From the NCBI GenBank assembly GCA_905215475.1, contig CAJMPW010000006.1, positions 113,925 to 177,924 of the forward strand: DNA of 64,000 bases. The letters are read 5' to 3'. This DNA comes from CAG-103 sp905215475 (GTDB lineage Bacteria; Bacillota; Clostridia; Oscillospirales; Oscillospiraceae). Positions 8,356 to 17,100 of the stretch are shown here, one piece after another; the stretch's first letter is position 1; the number at the start of each line of letters is the position of its first letter. Below the pieces are notes generated by a model. It did not search any database, was not told the DNA's origin, and saw only the letters and a list, made by a program, of their open reading frames with translations. The position numbers and the translations under genes are program-made.

Positions 8356-11043
8356 TTATCTGCCGCGCGTCTTGCGCACGAGGCGGCCGATGGCGGCGGG
8401 GGTGTTGCCGGCCACGGTCAGCAGGGTGCGGAAGTATTCACGGCCGTGCGTGTCGTTGACCTTCTCGAGGCGGATGGCGTCGAACTTGCACTTGGTGGTG
8501 CAGATGCCGCAGCCGATGCACTGGTCCTCGTTGAGGACGACCGCGCCGCAGCCGAGGCAGCGCTCGGTCTCCTTCTTCATCTGCTCCTCGGTGAACACAC
8601 CGCGCAGATCGTGGAAGGTCTTCTTCGCCTCTTCGGCGGAGCCGTCGTGCGCGTGCTGGCGCGGGGTGTTGTCAAAGCTCTCGATCGGCACGGCCACGGT
8701 CGCGGGATCGAGCGACTTGTAGTCGCGGTGGTCACGGCCGATGAGCTGGCTCTGGCCGGGGTGCACGAAGCGGTGGATGGACACGGCAGCCTCTTTGCCG
8801 GCGGCGATGGCGTCGATGGCAAACTTCGGACCGGTCACAAGATCGCCGCCCGCGAACACGTCGGGCTCGGCGGTCTGATACGTTGCGGGGTCAACAAGCA
8901 CGGTGCCGCGCTTGCCGAGCTGGAGCTTCGAGCCGGCGTCGATGCCGCACAGGTCGATCTGCTGGCCGATGGCCGAGATGACGGCGGAGACTGCAAGCGT
9001 CTCGAACTCGCCCGTGCCGACGGGCTTGCGGCGGCCCTTCTCGTCGGGCTCGCCGAGGGTCATGGTCTCGACCTTGATGGCCGTGGCCTTGCCCTTTTCG
9101 CCCAGGATCTCGACCGGGGCGCTCAGGAAGCGGAACTTGACGCCCTCGGCCTCGGCCTCGGCGACTTCTTCGTCCGCTGCGGGCATCTCTTCGCGGCTGC
9201 GGCGGTAGAGCAGCGTCACGTCCGCACCGCGGCGCACGGCGGCGCGCGCGACGTCGATGGCGACATTGCCGCCGCCGATGACGGCGACCTGCTTGCCGAT
9301 GGTCGGGCGCTTGCCGAGGTTCACGGCGCGCAGGAACTCGACGCCGGTGAACACACCCTTCAGATCGTCGCCCGGGCAGCCGGCCGGCGTGCCCTTGGAG
9401 GCGCCGACGGCGAGGTAGATCGCCTTGTAGCCGTCCGCGCGCAGCGCGTCGAGCGTCATGTTCTTGCCGACCTCAACGCCGAAGCGGAACTCCACGCCGA
9501 GCTCCTTGAGCACGTCGATCTCCGCGTTGACAACGTTCTTCTCGAGGCGGAAGCTCGGGATGCCGAGCGTGAGCATACCGCCGGGCACGGACTCCTTCTC
9601 GAACACGGTCACGGGGTAGCCCTTGACGGCGAGGTAGTACGCGCAGCTCAGACCGGCAGGGCCGGCGCCGATGACGGCGATCTTCTCCGGGTACGGACGG
9701 CCGATCTGATTGAGCATCTTCGGCACGAAGCGGGTGCTGGCTTCGAGATCCTTCTCGGCGATGAACTTCTTGATGTCGTCGATGGCGATCGGATCGTCGA
9801 TGTTGCCGCGGGTGCAGGCGTCCTCACAACGCTTGTTGCAGATGCGGCCGCAGACGGCCGGGAACGGGTTTTCTTTCTTGATGAGCTCCAGCGCCTCGGT
9901 GTAGCGGCCGAGGGACGCGAGCTTGATGTAGCCCTGAACCGGGATGTGCGCCGGGCACTCGGCCTTGCAGGGGGCGGTGCCGCTGGGCATGACGTCGGAG
10001 CGGTTCGTGCGGTACTCGGGGTTGTAGCTCGAGCGGTGGAACGGCACGCTGGCGTCGGTGTCGTAGGTGTCGGAGATGTGCGGATCGGTCGCGCAGCGCT
10101 TCTGGCCGAGCTTGAGCGCGTTGGTCTGGCAGTTTTCGACGCACTGACCGCAGGCGACGCACTTTTCCTTGTCCACGCGGGCGATGTAGTTCGAGCGGAT
10201 GGCGCGCGGCGTGCGGAACAGCTCCGCGATGCGCAGCGCGAAGCACGAGCAGCCGCAGCAGTTGCAGATGGCGTTCGTGTCCTCGAAGCCGGGGGTCTGG
10301 TTGATCTCGTGCACGAGACCGTTGTCCTCGGCGCGCTGGAGGATCTCATACGCCTCTTCCTTGGTCACGAGGCGGTGATAACCCTGCTCGGAGAAGCAGC
10401 GGGCGTTGTCGTTGAGGTACATGCACATATCCTCTTCGAGGTGGCCGCAGCCCTCGCCCATGAGACGGCGGGCACGGCGGCAGGAGCACGGACCGACGCT
10501 GATGGCGGTCGCGTTCTCGATGAGGGTGCGCACTTCGTCGTAGGAGGCGGCGTGCGAGTCGTTCTCGATGGCGCTCATGACGGGCATGACGCGCATGAAG
10601 AACATACCGGTCTTGCCGGAGTCGAGCATCGGCGCGAGCATTTCCGGACGGCGGCGGGTGTACGCCTCAAAGGACTCGCCGAGCACGGGATACTTGTCGC
10701 ACTGCTCACGGTTGGCAAGGATGCCCTCCATGATGCCCGGGACCCAGATCGGGTAGAAGTAGCAGCGCTTGCCGTCCACATAGCGGTAGCGGACTGCGCC
10801 GGTCTTGCACAGCTTGTCGAGCTGCTCCTGCGTGAATTCCACGCTCTTTCTTGCGCGCTTGGCCACTTCCTCAACCGTGCGGTTGGTCTCCAGGCGCACG
10901 TGCATCATGATCGCACACATATCATCGTCGATGATCGGCTCGAGGATCTTATACTCGGGATCGTCATACGTGATGCCCATGTACGTCATGCTCTCAAGGC
11001 TGATCTTCGTAGCCAGCTTGAGAATATTCGGTCTTTTTGCCAT
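8356..11043 (-). CDS. Large Fe-S/FAD flavoprotein: Cys-rich N domain, ferredoxin, GltD-like core, C-terminal ferredoxin
   Basis: 895 aa, much longer than a plain GltD (about 450-480). In order: a winged-helix-like and Cys-rich region (about 1-290) with PCSCRRARRLMGEGCGH and CNCCGCSCFALR; a ferredoxin motif (CVACGQCVENC, about 300); the GltD iron-sulfur entry domain (CKAECPAHIPVQGY ... NPFPAVCGRICNKRC); an FAD fold (AVIGAGPAGLSCAYYL) and an NADPH fold (AVIGGGNVAIDVARAA); and C-terminal Cys clusters (CLGCG, CIGCGICTTKC). GltD-type proteins pass electrons from NAD(P)H through FAD and Fe-S clusters to a partner, so an electron-transfer role toward the neighbouring OYE reductase is likely but inferred. 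The N-terminal domain is not one I can name. A 913-aa relative is at 45884. Confidence 0.8.
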   Translation of the reverse strand: MAKRPNILKLATKISLESMTYMGITYDDPEYKILEPIIDDDMCAIMMHVRLETNRTVEEVAKRARKSVEFTQEQLDKLCKTGAVRYRYVDGKRCYFYPIWVPGIMEGILANREQCDKYPVLGESFEAYTRRRPEMLAPMLDSGKTGMFFMRVMPVMSAIENDSHAASYDEVRTLIENATAISVGPCSCRRARRLMGEGCGHLEEDMCMYLNDNARCFSEQGYHRLVTKEEAYEILQRAEDNGLVHEINQTPGFEDTNAICNCCGCSCFALRIAELFRTPRAIRSNYIARVDKEKCVACGQCVENCQTNALKLGQKRCATDPHISDTYDTDASVPFHRSSYNPEYRTNRSDVMPSGTAPCKAECPAHIPVQGYIKLASLGRYTEALELIKKENPFPAVCGRICNKRCEDACTRGNIDDPIAIDDIKKFIAEKDLEASTRFVPKMLNQIGRPYPEKIAVIGAGPAGLSCAYYLAVKGYPVTVFEKESVPGGMLTLGIPSFRLEKNVVNAEIDVLKELGVEFRFGVEVGKNMTLDALRADGYKAIYLAVGASKGTPAGCPGDDLKGVFTGVEFLRAVNLGKRPTIGKQVAVIGGGNVAIDVARAAVRRGADVTLLYRRSREEMPAADEEVAEAEAEGVKFRFLSAPVEILGEKGKATAIKVETMTLGEPDEKGRRKPVGTGEFETLAVSAVISAIGQQIDLCGIDAGSKLQLGKRGTVLVDPATYQTAEPDVFAGGDLVTGPKFAIDAIAAGKEAAVSIHRFVHPGQSQLIGRDHRDYKSLDPATVAVPIESFDNTPRQHAHDGSAEEAKKTFHDLRGVFTEEQMKKETERCLGCGAVVLNEDQCIGCGICTTKCKFDAIRLEKVNDTHGREYFRTLLTVAGNTPAAIGRLVRKTRGR

Positions 11044-11095
11044 GCCGTTTCCTCCTTCAGTGTAGGGCGGTATTTAAAAGGTGTTCCCTGTCCCC

Positions 11096-11734
11096 TTATT
11101 GCTTGGGCGGCGCCGCGAACGCGTGCGTGAACTGCTCACACAGCGCGTCGATGCGCGCGCGACCGTCGAGCTCATGCACGCTCGGCACGCCGACGGACAT
11201 CCGCTGGATGACGCCGAGGATCGAATCGTATGTATTATAATAGAGTGTTTTCACATCGGCCTCGGGATCGACCGTCCCGTCAGAGAGCCCGCGGCGGATG
11301 GCCGCGGCGATCGGTCCGGGGGCGACCTCAAAGCGCTCTGGCGGCCGGTTGATGACCGCGTGCTGCCGGCCGGCGTTGCACAGCGCGACCTCCGCATCCA
11401 GCGAGAAGCGGATGCCCGCGGGATCGGTGAAGATCAGCTCCGCGTAGCTGCGCAGCAGCACCCGGATCTCCTCGATGCCGGTCATGCCCTTGCGCCGCTG
11501 CTTTGCCAGCGACTGCGCGGCCAGCTCCTTGGCCCTGTCCCAGTAGAGGTAGGCCGCCGCGATGACGAGCTCATCCTTGTTTGCAAAGTACCGGTAGACC
11601 GAGCGCTCGGTCAGACCGGCGTGCTGCGCGATGTCGCGGATGGTCGTCTTTTCGATGCCGTTTTCAACAAAACACGCCAGCGCCGTCTGCGTTACGAGTG
11701 CGATATTTTGTTCCCGCACCTCTTGCATCGACAT
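11096..11734 (-). CDS. TetR/AcrR-family regulator
   Basis: 212 aa with an N-terminal TetR helix-turn-helix (TTIRDIAQHAGLTERSVYRY, about residues 31-50) and an all-helical ligand domain. It lies 52 bp upstream of the GltD-like gene on the same strand, directly behind a consensus promoter with a 17-bp palindrome. It probably represses its own operon, including the flavoprotein, HypA-like protein and OYE reductase, until a small hydrophobic ligand binds. Regulatory targets are inferred from position. Confidence 0.9.
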   Translation of the reverse strand: MSMQEVREQNIALVTQTALACFVENGIEKTTIRDIAQHAGLTERSVYRYFANKDELVIAAAYLYWDRAKELAAQSLAKQRRKGMTGIEEIRVLLRSYAELIFTDPAGIRFSLDAEVALCNAGRQHAVINRPPERFEVAPGPIAAAIRRGLSDGTVDPEADVKTLYYNTYDSILGVIQRMSVGVPSVHELDGRARIDALCEQFTHAFAAPPKQ

Positions 11735-11759
11735 GGGCGTGCCTCCTGTCTGCTATGTT

Positions 11760-11810
11760 TGTCAGATTGACTGACATTGTTATTATACCTGCTTTTTTTC
11801 GGTATTTCAA
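11760..11810 (-). promoter_or_regulatory. Promoter and TetR-type operator of the OYE/HypA operon
   Basis: On the minus strand TTGAAA (11810-11805) and TATAAT (11787-11782) are 17 nt apart, a near-consensus vegetative promoter. The inverted repeat TGTCAGATTGACTGACA (11760-11776) lies just after the -10, where a bound TetR would block initiation. It precedes the TetR start at 11734 by about 26 bp. Confidence 0.7.
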
Positions 11811-11851
11811 CTGAAAGTTGCTCGTTTTTTAACGAGTTTGTCATACAAAAA

Positions 11852-11883
11852 ACACCGGTATGGTCAAAAAACCACACCGGTGT
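11852..11883. repeat. Terminator-like hairpin, left copy flanking structured repeat 1
   Basis: Stem ACACCGGTATGGT / ACCACACCGGTGT (13 bp, one mismatch) with loop CAAAAA. An identical 32-nt copy lies at 12084-12115 on the other side of the structured element. It falls between the TetR promoter and the end of the symporter gene. Confidence 0.75.
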
Positions 11884-11884
11884 A

Positions 11885-12079
11885 CAGCTTGTCAAAAACC
11901 TCGTAGAGTTTCGCCGCCGCAGCGGCGAAAGAAAGTCCAATTATTTTCTCCGGCGACATGTGCGGCGGAGAAAATACTTCTCAGGCTGCAAGTGTGGAAT
12001 TTGCGTGCCGTAGGCGCACAAATTATGCGCGCAGCAGACTGCAGCCCCTTTGTCAAAAAAGGAATCCTTTTTTGACAGT
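11885..12079. repeat. Structured dispersed repeat, copy 1
   Basis: This 195-bp noncoding element is closely matched by 33707-33899. It folds into four successive hairpins: TTTCGCCG.../CGGCGAAA, TTTTCTCCG.../CGGAGAAAA, TGCGTGCC-GTA-GGCGCACA, and GTCAAAAAAGGA-AT-CCTTTTTTGAC. Differences between the two copies tend to preserve pairing. No convincing coding frame is present. It could be a MITE-like or REP-like mobile repeat, or a structured RNA. It is flanked by duplicated hairpins and followed by a third, partial copy. Confidence 0.8.
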
Positions 12080-12083
12080 CTCA

Positions 12084-12115
12084 ACACCGGTATGGTCAAA
12101 AAACCACACCGGTGT
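12084..12115. repeat. Terminator-like hairpin, right copy flanking structured repeat 1
   Basis: Identical to 11852-11883. It lies 91 bp beyond the stop of the symporter gene at 12207 and could serve as that gene's terminator on the minus strand. Confidence 0.75.
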
Positions 12116-12116
12116 A

Positions 12117-12172
12117 CAGCTTGTCAAAAACCTTGTAGCCTTTTGCCGCTGTCGCAGCGAAAGAAAGTCCGA
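12117..12172. repeat. Partial third copy of the structured repeat
   Basis: About 56 bp match the first quarter of the repeat (from CAGCTTGTCAAAAACC through GAAAGAAAGTCC) with several changes in the first hairpin. The locus therefore reads hairpin - full element - hairpin - partial element. Confidence 0.65.
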
Positions 12173-12206
12173 TAACACTGCCGGGGCATTGGGCGCATCG
12201 CGCGTG

Positions 12207-13691
12207 TTACACGGGGTAATCGCCGGAGAGCTTCTCGTCGGCGTTCGTGCCGGTGTCCGTGTTGCGGAAGAAGGCAAAATACGCCACCACGCACAGCGCC
12301 ACGAGCGCGTAGGCAAAGACGACGACGGCGACGTTTCCGGCGGAGATCTCGGATTGCAGACCGCCGATCTCGACGATGAGGATGAGCGCCGGCGTCACGA
12401 AGCGGATCATGACGGCGTAGACCTTCTTGAGCCAGCCGGACATGGGCGTGCCCTCGGCCTCGATCTCGGCCACGGCGCGCCTGGGCGTGATGAACCAGCC
12501 GACGACGATGCAGGAAAACAGCGCGCACACGGGCATGAGCACGGTGTTGGTCACCTCGTCAAAGAACGTCAGCCAGTCGAGCCCGAACAGCGCGGGACTG
12601 GCTTCCTCAAGGATGGCAACGTGGCCGAGCGAGATGCCGATCGGGATCGACACGAGAAAGCAGACGCTCGCAACGATGAGCGCGGCGCGCTTGCGGTGGG
12701 CGTGGAATTTCTGGATGACGAACTGTGTCACGACCTCGATCAGCGACACGACGGAGGTGATGGCGGCGATGTCGACCATGATGAAAAAGGCGAACGACAC
12801 GACCTGACCCACGCCGCCCATGGACTCGAACACCTGCGGCAGGATGATGAACATGAGCGCGACGCCCTTGCTGCTGCCGAGCAGCGCGGGGTCAAAGTGC
12901 GCCACCGACGGGAAGATCGCCAGCCCCGCGATGAGCGCCACGAGCGTGTCGAAGATGCAGATCATGGCGGTGGAGCGCACGAGGTTCACTTCTTTTCCGG
13001 TGTAAGAGCCGTAGGTGATCATGATGCCCATGCCGAGCGACAGGGAGTAAAACGCCTGCCCCATGGCCACGAGCACGGACTTGAACGTGATGCCGGAGAA
13101 ATCGGGCTTTAGGTAAAACTGCAGCCCCTCGCGTACGCCGCTGCCGAGTGTCAGCGCGTAGACGGCGATGGCGACGAGGATCAGAAACAGCACCGGCATG
13201 AGCACCTTGGACGCCTTCTCGATGCCGTCCTTGACGCCGCCCATGATGATCACCATGCTCAGCACGAGGAAGATGGCGGTGTAGAGGATGACCTCACCGG
13301 TGTTGACGGAGAACGTGCCGACGATGCCGGCGTTGCCGCTGAAGGAGTTGAGCGCGTACTTCGTTGTCCAGCCGCCGAGCACGGAGTAGTAGCAGATGAT
13401 GAACGCGGGGATCACGATCGCCACGAGCCCGCACCAGCCGAGATTTTTGCTGATCATCTTGTAGGCGGTCATGGGGTTTGCCTGCGCGCGGCGGCCGAGA
13501 TAGATCTCGCTGAGCATCGTCACGAAGCCGATGAGCAGCACGCACGCGATGTAGATGAGCACGAAGGCCGCGCCGCCGTTTTGCGACGTTTTGTACGGGA
13601 AGCCCCAGAGGTTTCCGAGGCCCACGGCGCTGCCGGCGGCGGCGAGGATGAAGCCGATGCCGCTGGCGAATCCAACTTTTTTCTTTTCCAT
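12207..13691 (-). CDS. Sodium-dependent symporter of the neurotransmitter:sodium symporter (NSS) family
   Basis: 494 aa with about 11-12 membrane helices. The N terminus has the NSS signature GFILAAAGSAVGLGNLWGFP (residues 11-30), which lines the first unwound helix and binds sodium and substrate in LeuT-fold transporters. YYSVLGGWTTKY and GMGIMITYGSY are further family segments. Bacterial members import amino acids. The ATG at 13691 has GGAAAGGAAA upstream. No promoter is visible in the 37 nt between the start and an upstream terminator, so expression probably depends on readthrough from the leader described at 13785. The substrate is not predicted. Confidence 0.92.
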   Translation of the reverse strand: MEKKKVGFASGIGFILAAAGSAVGLGNLWGFPYKTSQNGGAAFVLIYIACVLLIGFVTMLSEIYLGRRAQANPMTAYKMISKNLGWCGLVAIVIPAFIICYYSVLGGWTTKYALNSFSGNAGIVGTFSVNTGEVILYTAIFLVLSMVIIMGGVKDGIEKASKVLMPVLFLILVAIAVYALTLGSGVREGLQFYLKPDFSGITFKSVLVAMGQAFYSLSLGMGIMITYGSYTGKEVNLVRSTAMICIFDTLVALIAGLAIFPSVAHFDPALLGSSKGVALMFIILPQVFESMGGVGQVVSFAFFIMVDIAAITSVVSLIEVVTQFVIQKFHAHRKRAALIVASVCFLVSIPIGISLGHVAILEEASPALFGLDWLTFFDEVTNTVLMPVCALFSCIVVGWFITPRRAVAEIEAEGTPMSGWLKKVYAVMIRFVTPALILIVEIGGLQSEISAGNVAVVVFAYALVALCVVAYFAFFRNTDTGTNADEKLSGDYPV

Positions 13692-13727
13692 AACAGATTT
13701 CCTTTCCGTCCGTTTTTTCTATACAAC

Positions 13728-13762
13728 AAAAAATCGGCCCCGACCAAAACGGTCGGGGCCGA
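13728..13762 (-). terminator. Leader terminator upstream of the NSS symporter
   Basis: On the minus strand the stem TCGGCCCCGACC / GGTCGGGGCCGA closes a 5-nt loop and is followed by six T residues. It sits between the leader ORF (13785-13988) and the symporter start at 13691, the layout of a transcription attenuator. Confidence 0.8.
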
Positions 13763-13784
13763 CTCCTGGTATACCAAGTCGTGC

Positions 13785-13988
13785 TTATCCCGCGAATACC
13801 GGTTTGGTTCGTTCTGCTGGCGGTGCGATGCCCAGAATGCTGAGTATAGCAAAAATCGACACTGCAAGCACAGTGTCGATGGTAAGCAGAAGGATGCTGT
13901 TGTTGTCGGTATTCGCCGCAGAGCATGCCGAGCCAACCGCGCACTTGGTCGCGGCATTGCAGGGACGCGCAAAGAACGTGTGACGCAT
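13785..13988 (-). CDS. Small leader ORF with one membrane-like segment
   Basis: 67 codons. The ATG at 13988 is preceded by GAGGAG and lies 35 nt from a consensus promoter's -10, so translation is likely. The product starts MRHTFFARP and has one hydrophobic stretch (ILLLTIDTVLAVSIFAILSI). The coding region contains a 9-bp hairpin (TCGACACTG / CAGTGTCGA), and the frame ends 22 bp before a strong terminator ahead of the NSS symporter gene. It may be an attenuator leader peptide or a small accessory subunit, as the NSS transporter MetP has in MetS. I do not recognise homologs. Confidence 0.5.
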   Translation of the reverse strand: MRHTFFARPCNAATKCAVGSACSAANTDNNSILLLTIDTVLAVSIFAILSILGIAPPAERTKPVFAG

Positions 13989-14022
13989 GGCTTGCAGCTC
14001 CTCTCGGAAGAAATTTGACGCT

Positions 14023-14051
14023 ATTGTACGCGCCGGGACGACCGTTGTCAA
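14023..14051 (-). promoter_or_regulatory. Consensus promoter of leader ORF and NSS symporter
   Basis: On the minus strand TTGACA (14051-14046) and TACAAT (14028-14023) are separated by exactly 17 nt. It drives the leader ORF and, by readthrough, the symporter. Confidence 0.75.
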
Positions 14052-14122
14052 TGCTGCGGACGATTCATAATTCTCATAACGTTGTTTCAAATTTTTGAAT
14101 CATCCGCGCGATGGGAATCCCC

Positions 14123-14159
14123 AAAAATCGAGAGAGCCCTTTGGCATAAAGGGCTCTCT
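14123..14159 (-). terminator. Terminator of the RecQ-like helicase
   Basis: A perfect 12-bp stem, AGAGAGCCCTTT (14131-14142) with its complement at 14148-14159, is followed on the minus strand by CGATTTTT, directly after the helicase stop. Confidence 0.85.
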
Positions 14160-14163
14160 TGAT

Positions 14164-17100
14164 TTAATCAGCAATATTCAAAACGTTTCTTACGTGTTCT
14201 TCATTGCCTAAAAAATACTGCTCAATCAGTTCCCAACGTGCATCATCACTCATGTCGGTAGCAAAGAACGCCGAAAGAAGGCGCTCGTTGTTGCGGTGGT
14301 GTGCCTGTATGCTTTGTAATACGCCGTTGGTGTACTTTCCGCTCGCTGCCAACCGCTCGAGCTTTGCGGGATCGTTGATGCGGACGAAAACTTCGGCTTT
14401 TTCTCCGCCGCGGATTTCATATGTTGCCAAGCCGAGCAATTCCAGGAGTCGTAGCAAAGGCATAATTTCAATCTGCTTGTTTTGGACCAGCGGATAAAAC
14501 CGAAAGAAAGAATTGTTCTCTGCGTTTACCTCGCATTGTCTGATTTGACGTGCAAAGAAGCTTGGAAGCTGCGCATATGCGGCACTGCTTACAAAGTAGC
14601 CTGTTTCATCTGTTCCGGGCATTTTTCGGCTACGAAGCACACGAACGCGGCTTCGATTTTGACTATATACTGCGTTTTCATTTACACTCTCTGTGAATAT
14701 ATCGAGAAGCAGACCGATTTTATCGCGAGGAACTACCTTTTCTCCTAACATTTCTGCGAGTTCTGTTTCAAATTGCCTTTGTGAAAATTGCTTTGTTTCG
14801 CCGTTTTTATATTTCTCAAATATTTGAGTGATTGCGGTAATGACCTCTTCGCTTCGTTGGGATACAGAAGTATAATTGTCGGAATACCGTATTTCCACTC
14901 TTGCGCGCGGAACAACAGAATATCCGTTTCCACCAACGAAGATTTGTTGTTCAAAAAACTCTTTTTTGAACATGCCAAATGAGCGATCTGGGTAACAATT
15001 CTCCCATATTCCCGCCATATCCACAAGAAATGTTTTTCCAGAGCTGTATACGGTCGTGTCGGAAGCGTAGCTTTGATTCTTTGCCGGAACGGTACGACGG
15101 GAAACCCCTTGTTGGAATGTACAATAAGAGCCGTATGTTTTCAAAAACTCAGATTCGATTTCACTAGGAACATTGATATAGTTTTTGGACAGCATTGCTT
15201 TTGGACGCACAACCAAAACGGGGAAAGTGTATTTGTTGCTCAAGTCTTTTGAAAGAAGCAGCAGGCCGGTTTTTGTTCGATTTTCAACCTCTTTCTCCTT
15301 GAACAGGTACTCAAACGTTTCTGCTGAGATTAGAAGATTTCTCCGTTTTTTCGCCTTTTGAATTGCGCATATCTTCTTCAGCATTTCGCGCAACTGGTAT
15401 TGGCGCATTTCAGAAATACCATTTAGAGAGCGCACATATCGAAGATCGCTTGGGAAGTAGTCAATATGGGCGATACCTTGAATTTCCGTGTTGCGCGCAG
15501 CTCTTCCAATCTCCTGAACATAGTCAGACAGCGTTCCAGTTGGTGCGAAGTGAACAACGTGCTTGATATCTCCGACATCAACGCCCATACCAAAGGCCTT
15601 CGTACAGAACAGACCCATGGCAGTGCCTTTCTTGTAATCGCGCTCTGTCATTTTTCGTTCGGGCGAAGGTATTTGCCCGTGGTATCGACGAAGCTTTATG
15701 TGATCCGCACTGCTGATCAGATTATAGATTTGATCGACTTGGCTTCGATATGGGAAATAGGCGAGAACTTTTTCGCCACTGGCAATATACGCTTTCATTC
15801 TCTTGAGCGTTAGATTCAGCTTAACATCATCAAGCCGCCCGACGATTTGAGCGGGGTCATGTCTCTGAATATCAAAAGAAATATTGCTTCGTTTTACATT
15901 TCCGAGGTGAATGATTGTCTTTCCGAGACCGAGCTCGCGGATGGTGTCATTCACAACGTCGTTGTCTCCGGAATAGACAGCCGTAGCTGTTAGGCATAAA
16001 ACGGGGAAAGATAGACCATCGCGAGAGGTCCGCTTTAGAAAGTCACCGAGAAACCAGTAATCTGAGCGAAAATCGCGCCCCCAACTTGTAACGGTGTGGG
16101 CTTCGTCAATAACAGCCATTCCTACTTGCCGACCGCCTAAAAATGATTGCAAATGGGTCGTCAGCAAAAGTTCGGGCGCTAGATACAGCAAGGACTTTTG
16201 TCCTGTGTGTATCTGTGAAATTACGTCGCTGCGTTCTTCTATGCTCATGCTTGAATTGATGCAGGCGGCAATCGAGATTCCGTGTTCACGCCGCAATTGA
16301 TCCACTTGATCGTTCATAAGTGCGATCAAAGGTGATACAACGATCGTTACAAGATTGTACTTTTCAGCCATGTAGACCGCTGGTATCTGAAAAAGGATTG
16401 ATTTTCCGGATCCGGTCGGCGCTGTTATGAATACATTGCTGAACGGTTCGCCGCTATTAGCTGCTTCACATTGATCCACGATTTCGGCAATGATTTGCCC
16501 TTGGGTTATTACTTCGGTTTCTTGTGATCGATCTGGATCTTTATAAAAGAGAAGGGGGCGAAAATGCGCTGTGTTGCCCCAATATTTTTGAAGCACAGGC
16601 AAGAATTGGCTGTCGTTATATTCGATTTTTTCTCGATACAGCTCAAGCTCATCAACGAATATGTCCAGACCAAATACACTTGCCGCGCATAAGATGGCAT
16701 TTGTTCTGGCGGAAAAATTGGTTGTGCTTTCTAAAAAGAGTGCAGGCGAAAATCTGCCATTGGTCATATCAAGACAGTATTCCCAATCACGATCACTGTT
16801 GACTTCAATATGCTCAATGTTGTCCGTTAGCGGCTCTTGTGCAACTGCGTTTTCTCGCCAAAAAGGGACAATTACGATGCGTTCGTCATCAATTGCTGCC
16901 GGTAAAAGCAAAGCCTTTTCCTCTGTTAGCAATTTCACATCTCCGTAGAATTGAACGAGTTGAGTCAAAAAACTTCCAGCAGGTGGTTCGTGTTCGGTTT
17001 GCCAATAATCAAAGAGCTTTTCTGCGTCGCAATACGAAAAACAGCAGGGAACCCACGGTGATAGAATGTTGTTTTCAATGACAACAATTCTATCGACTTT

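Noticed and set aside
11958..13112. A plus-strand frame starting inside the structured repeat
   Set aside because: It reads through noncoding hairpins and then antisense to the NSS symporter; the repeat does not look protein-coding.
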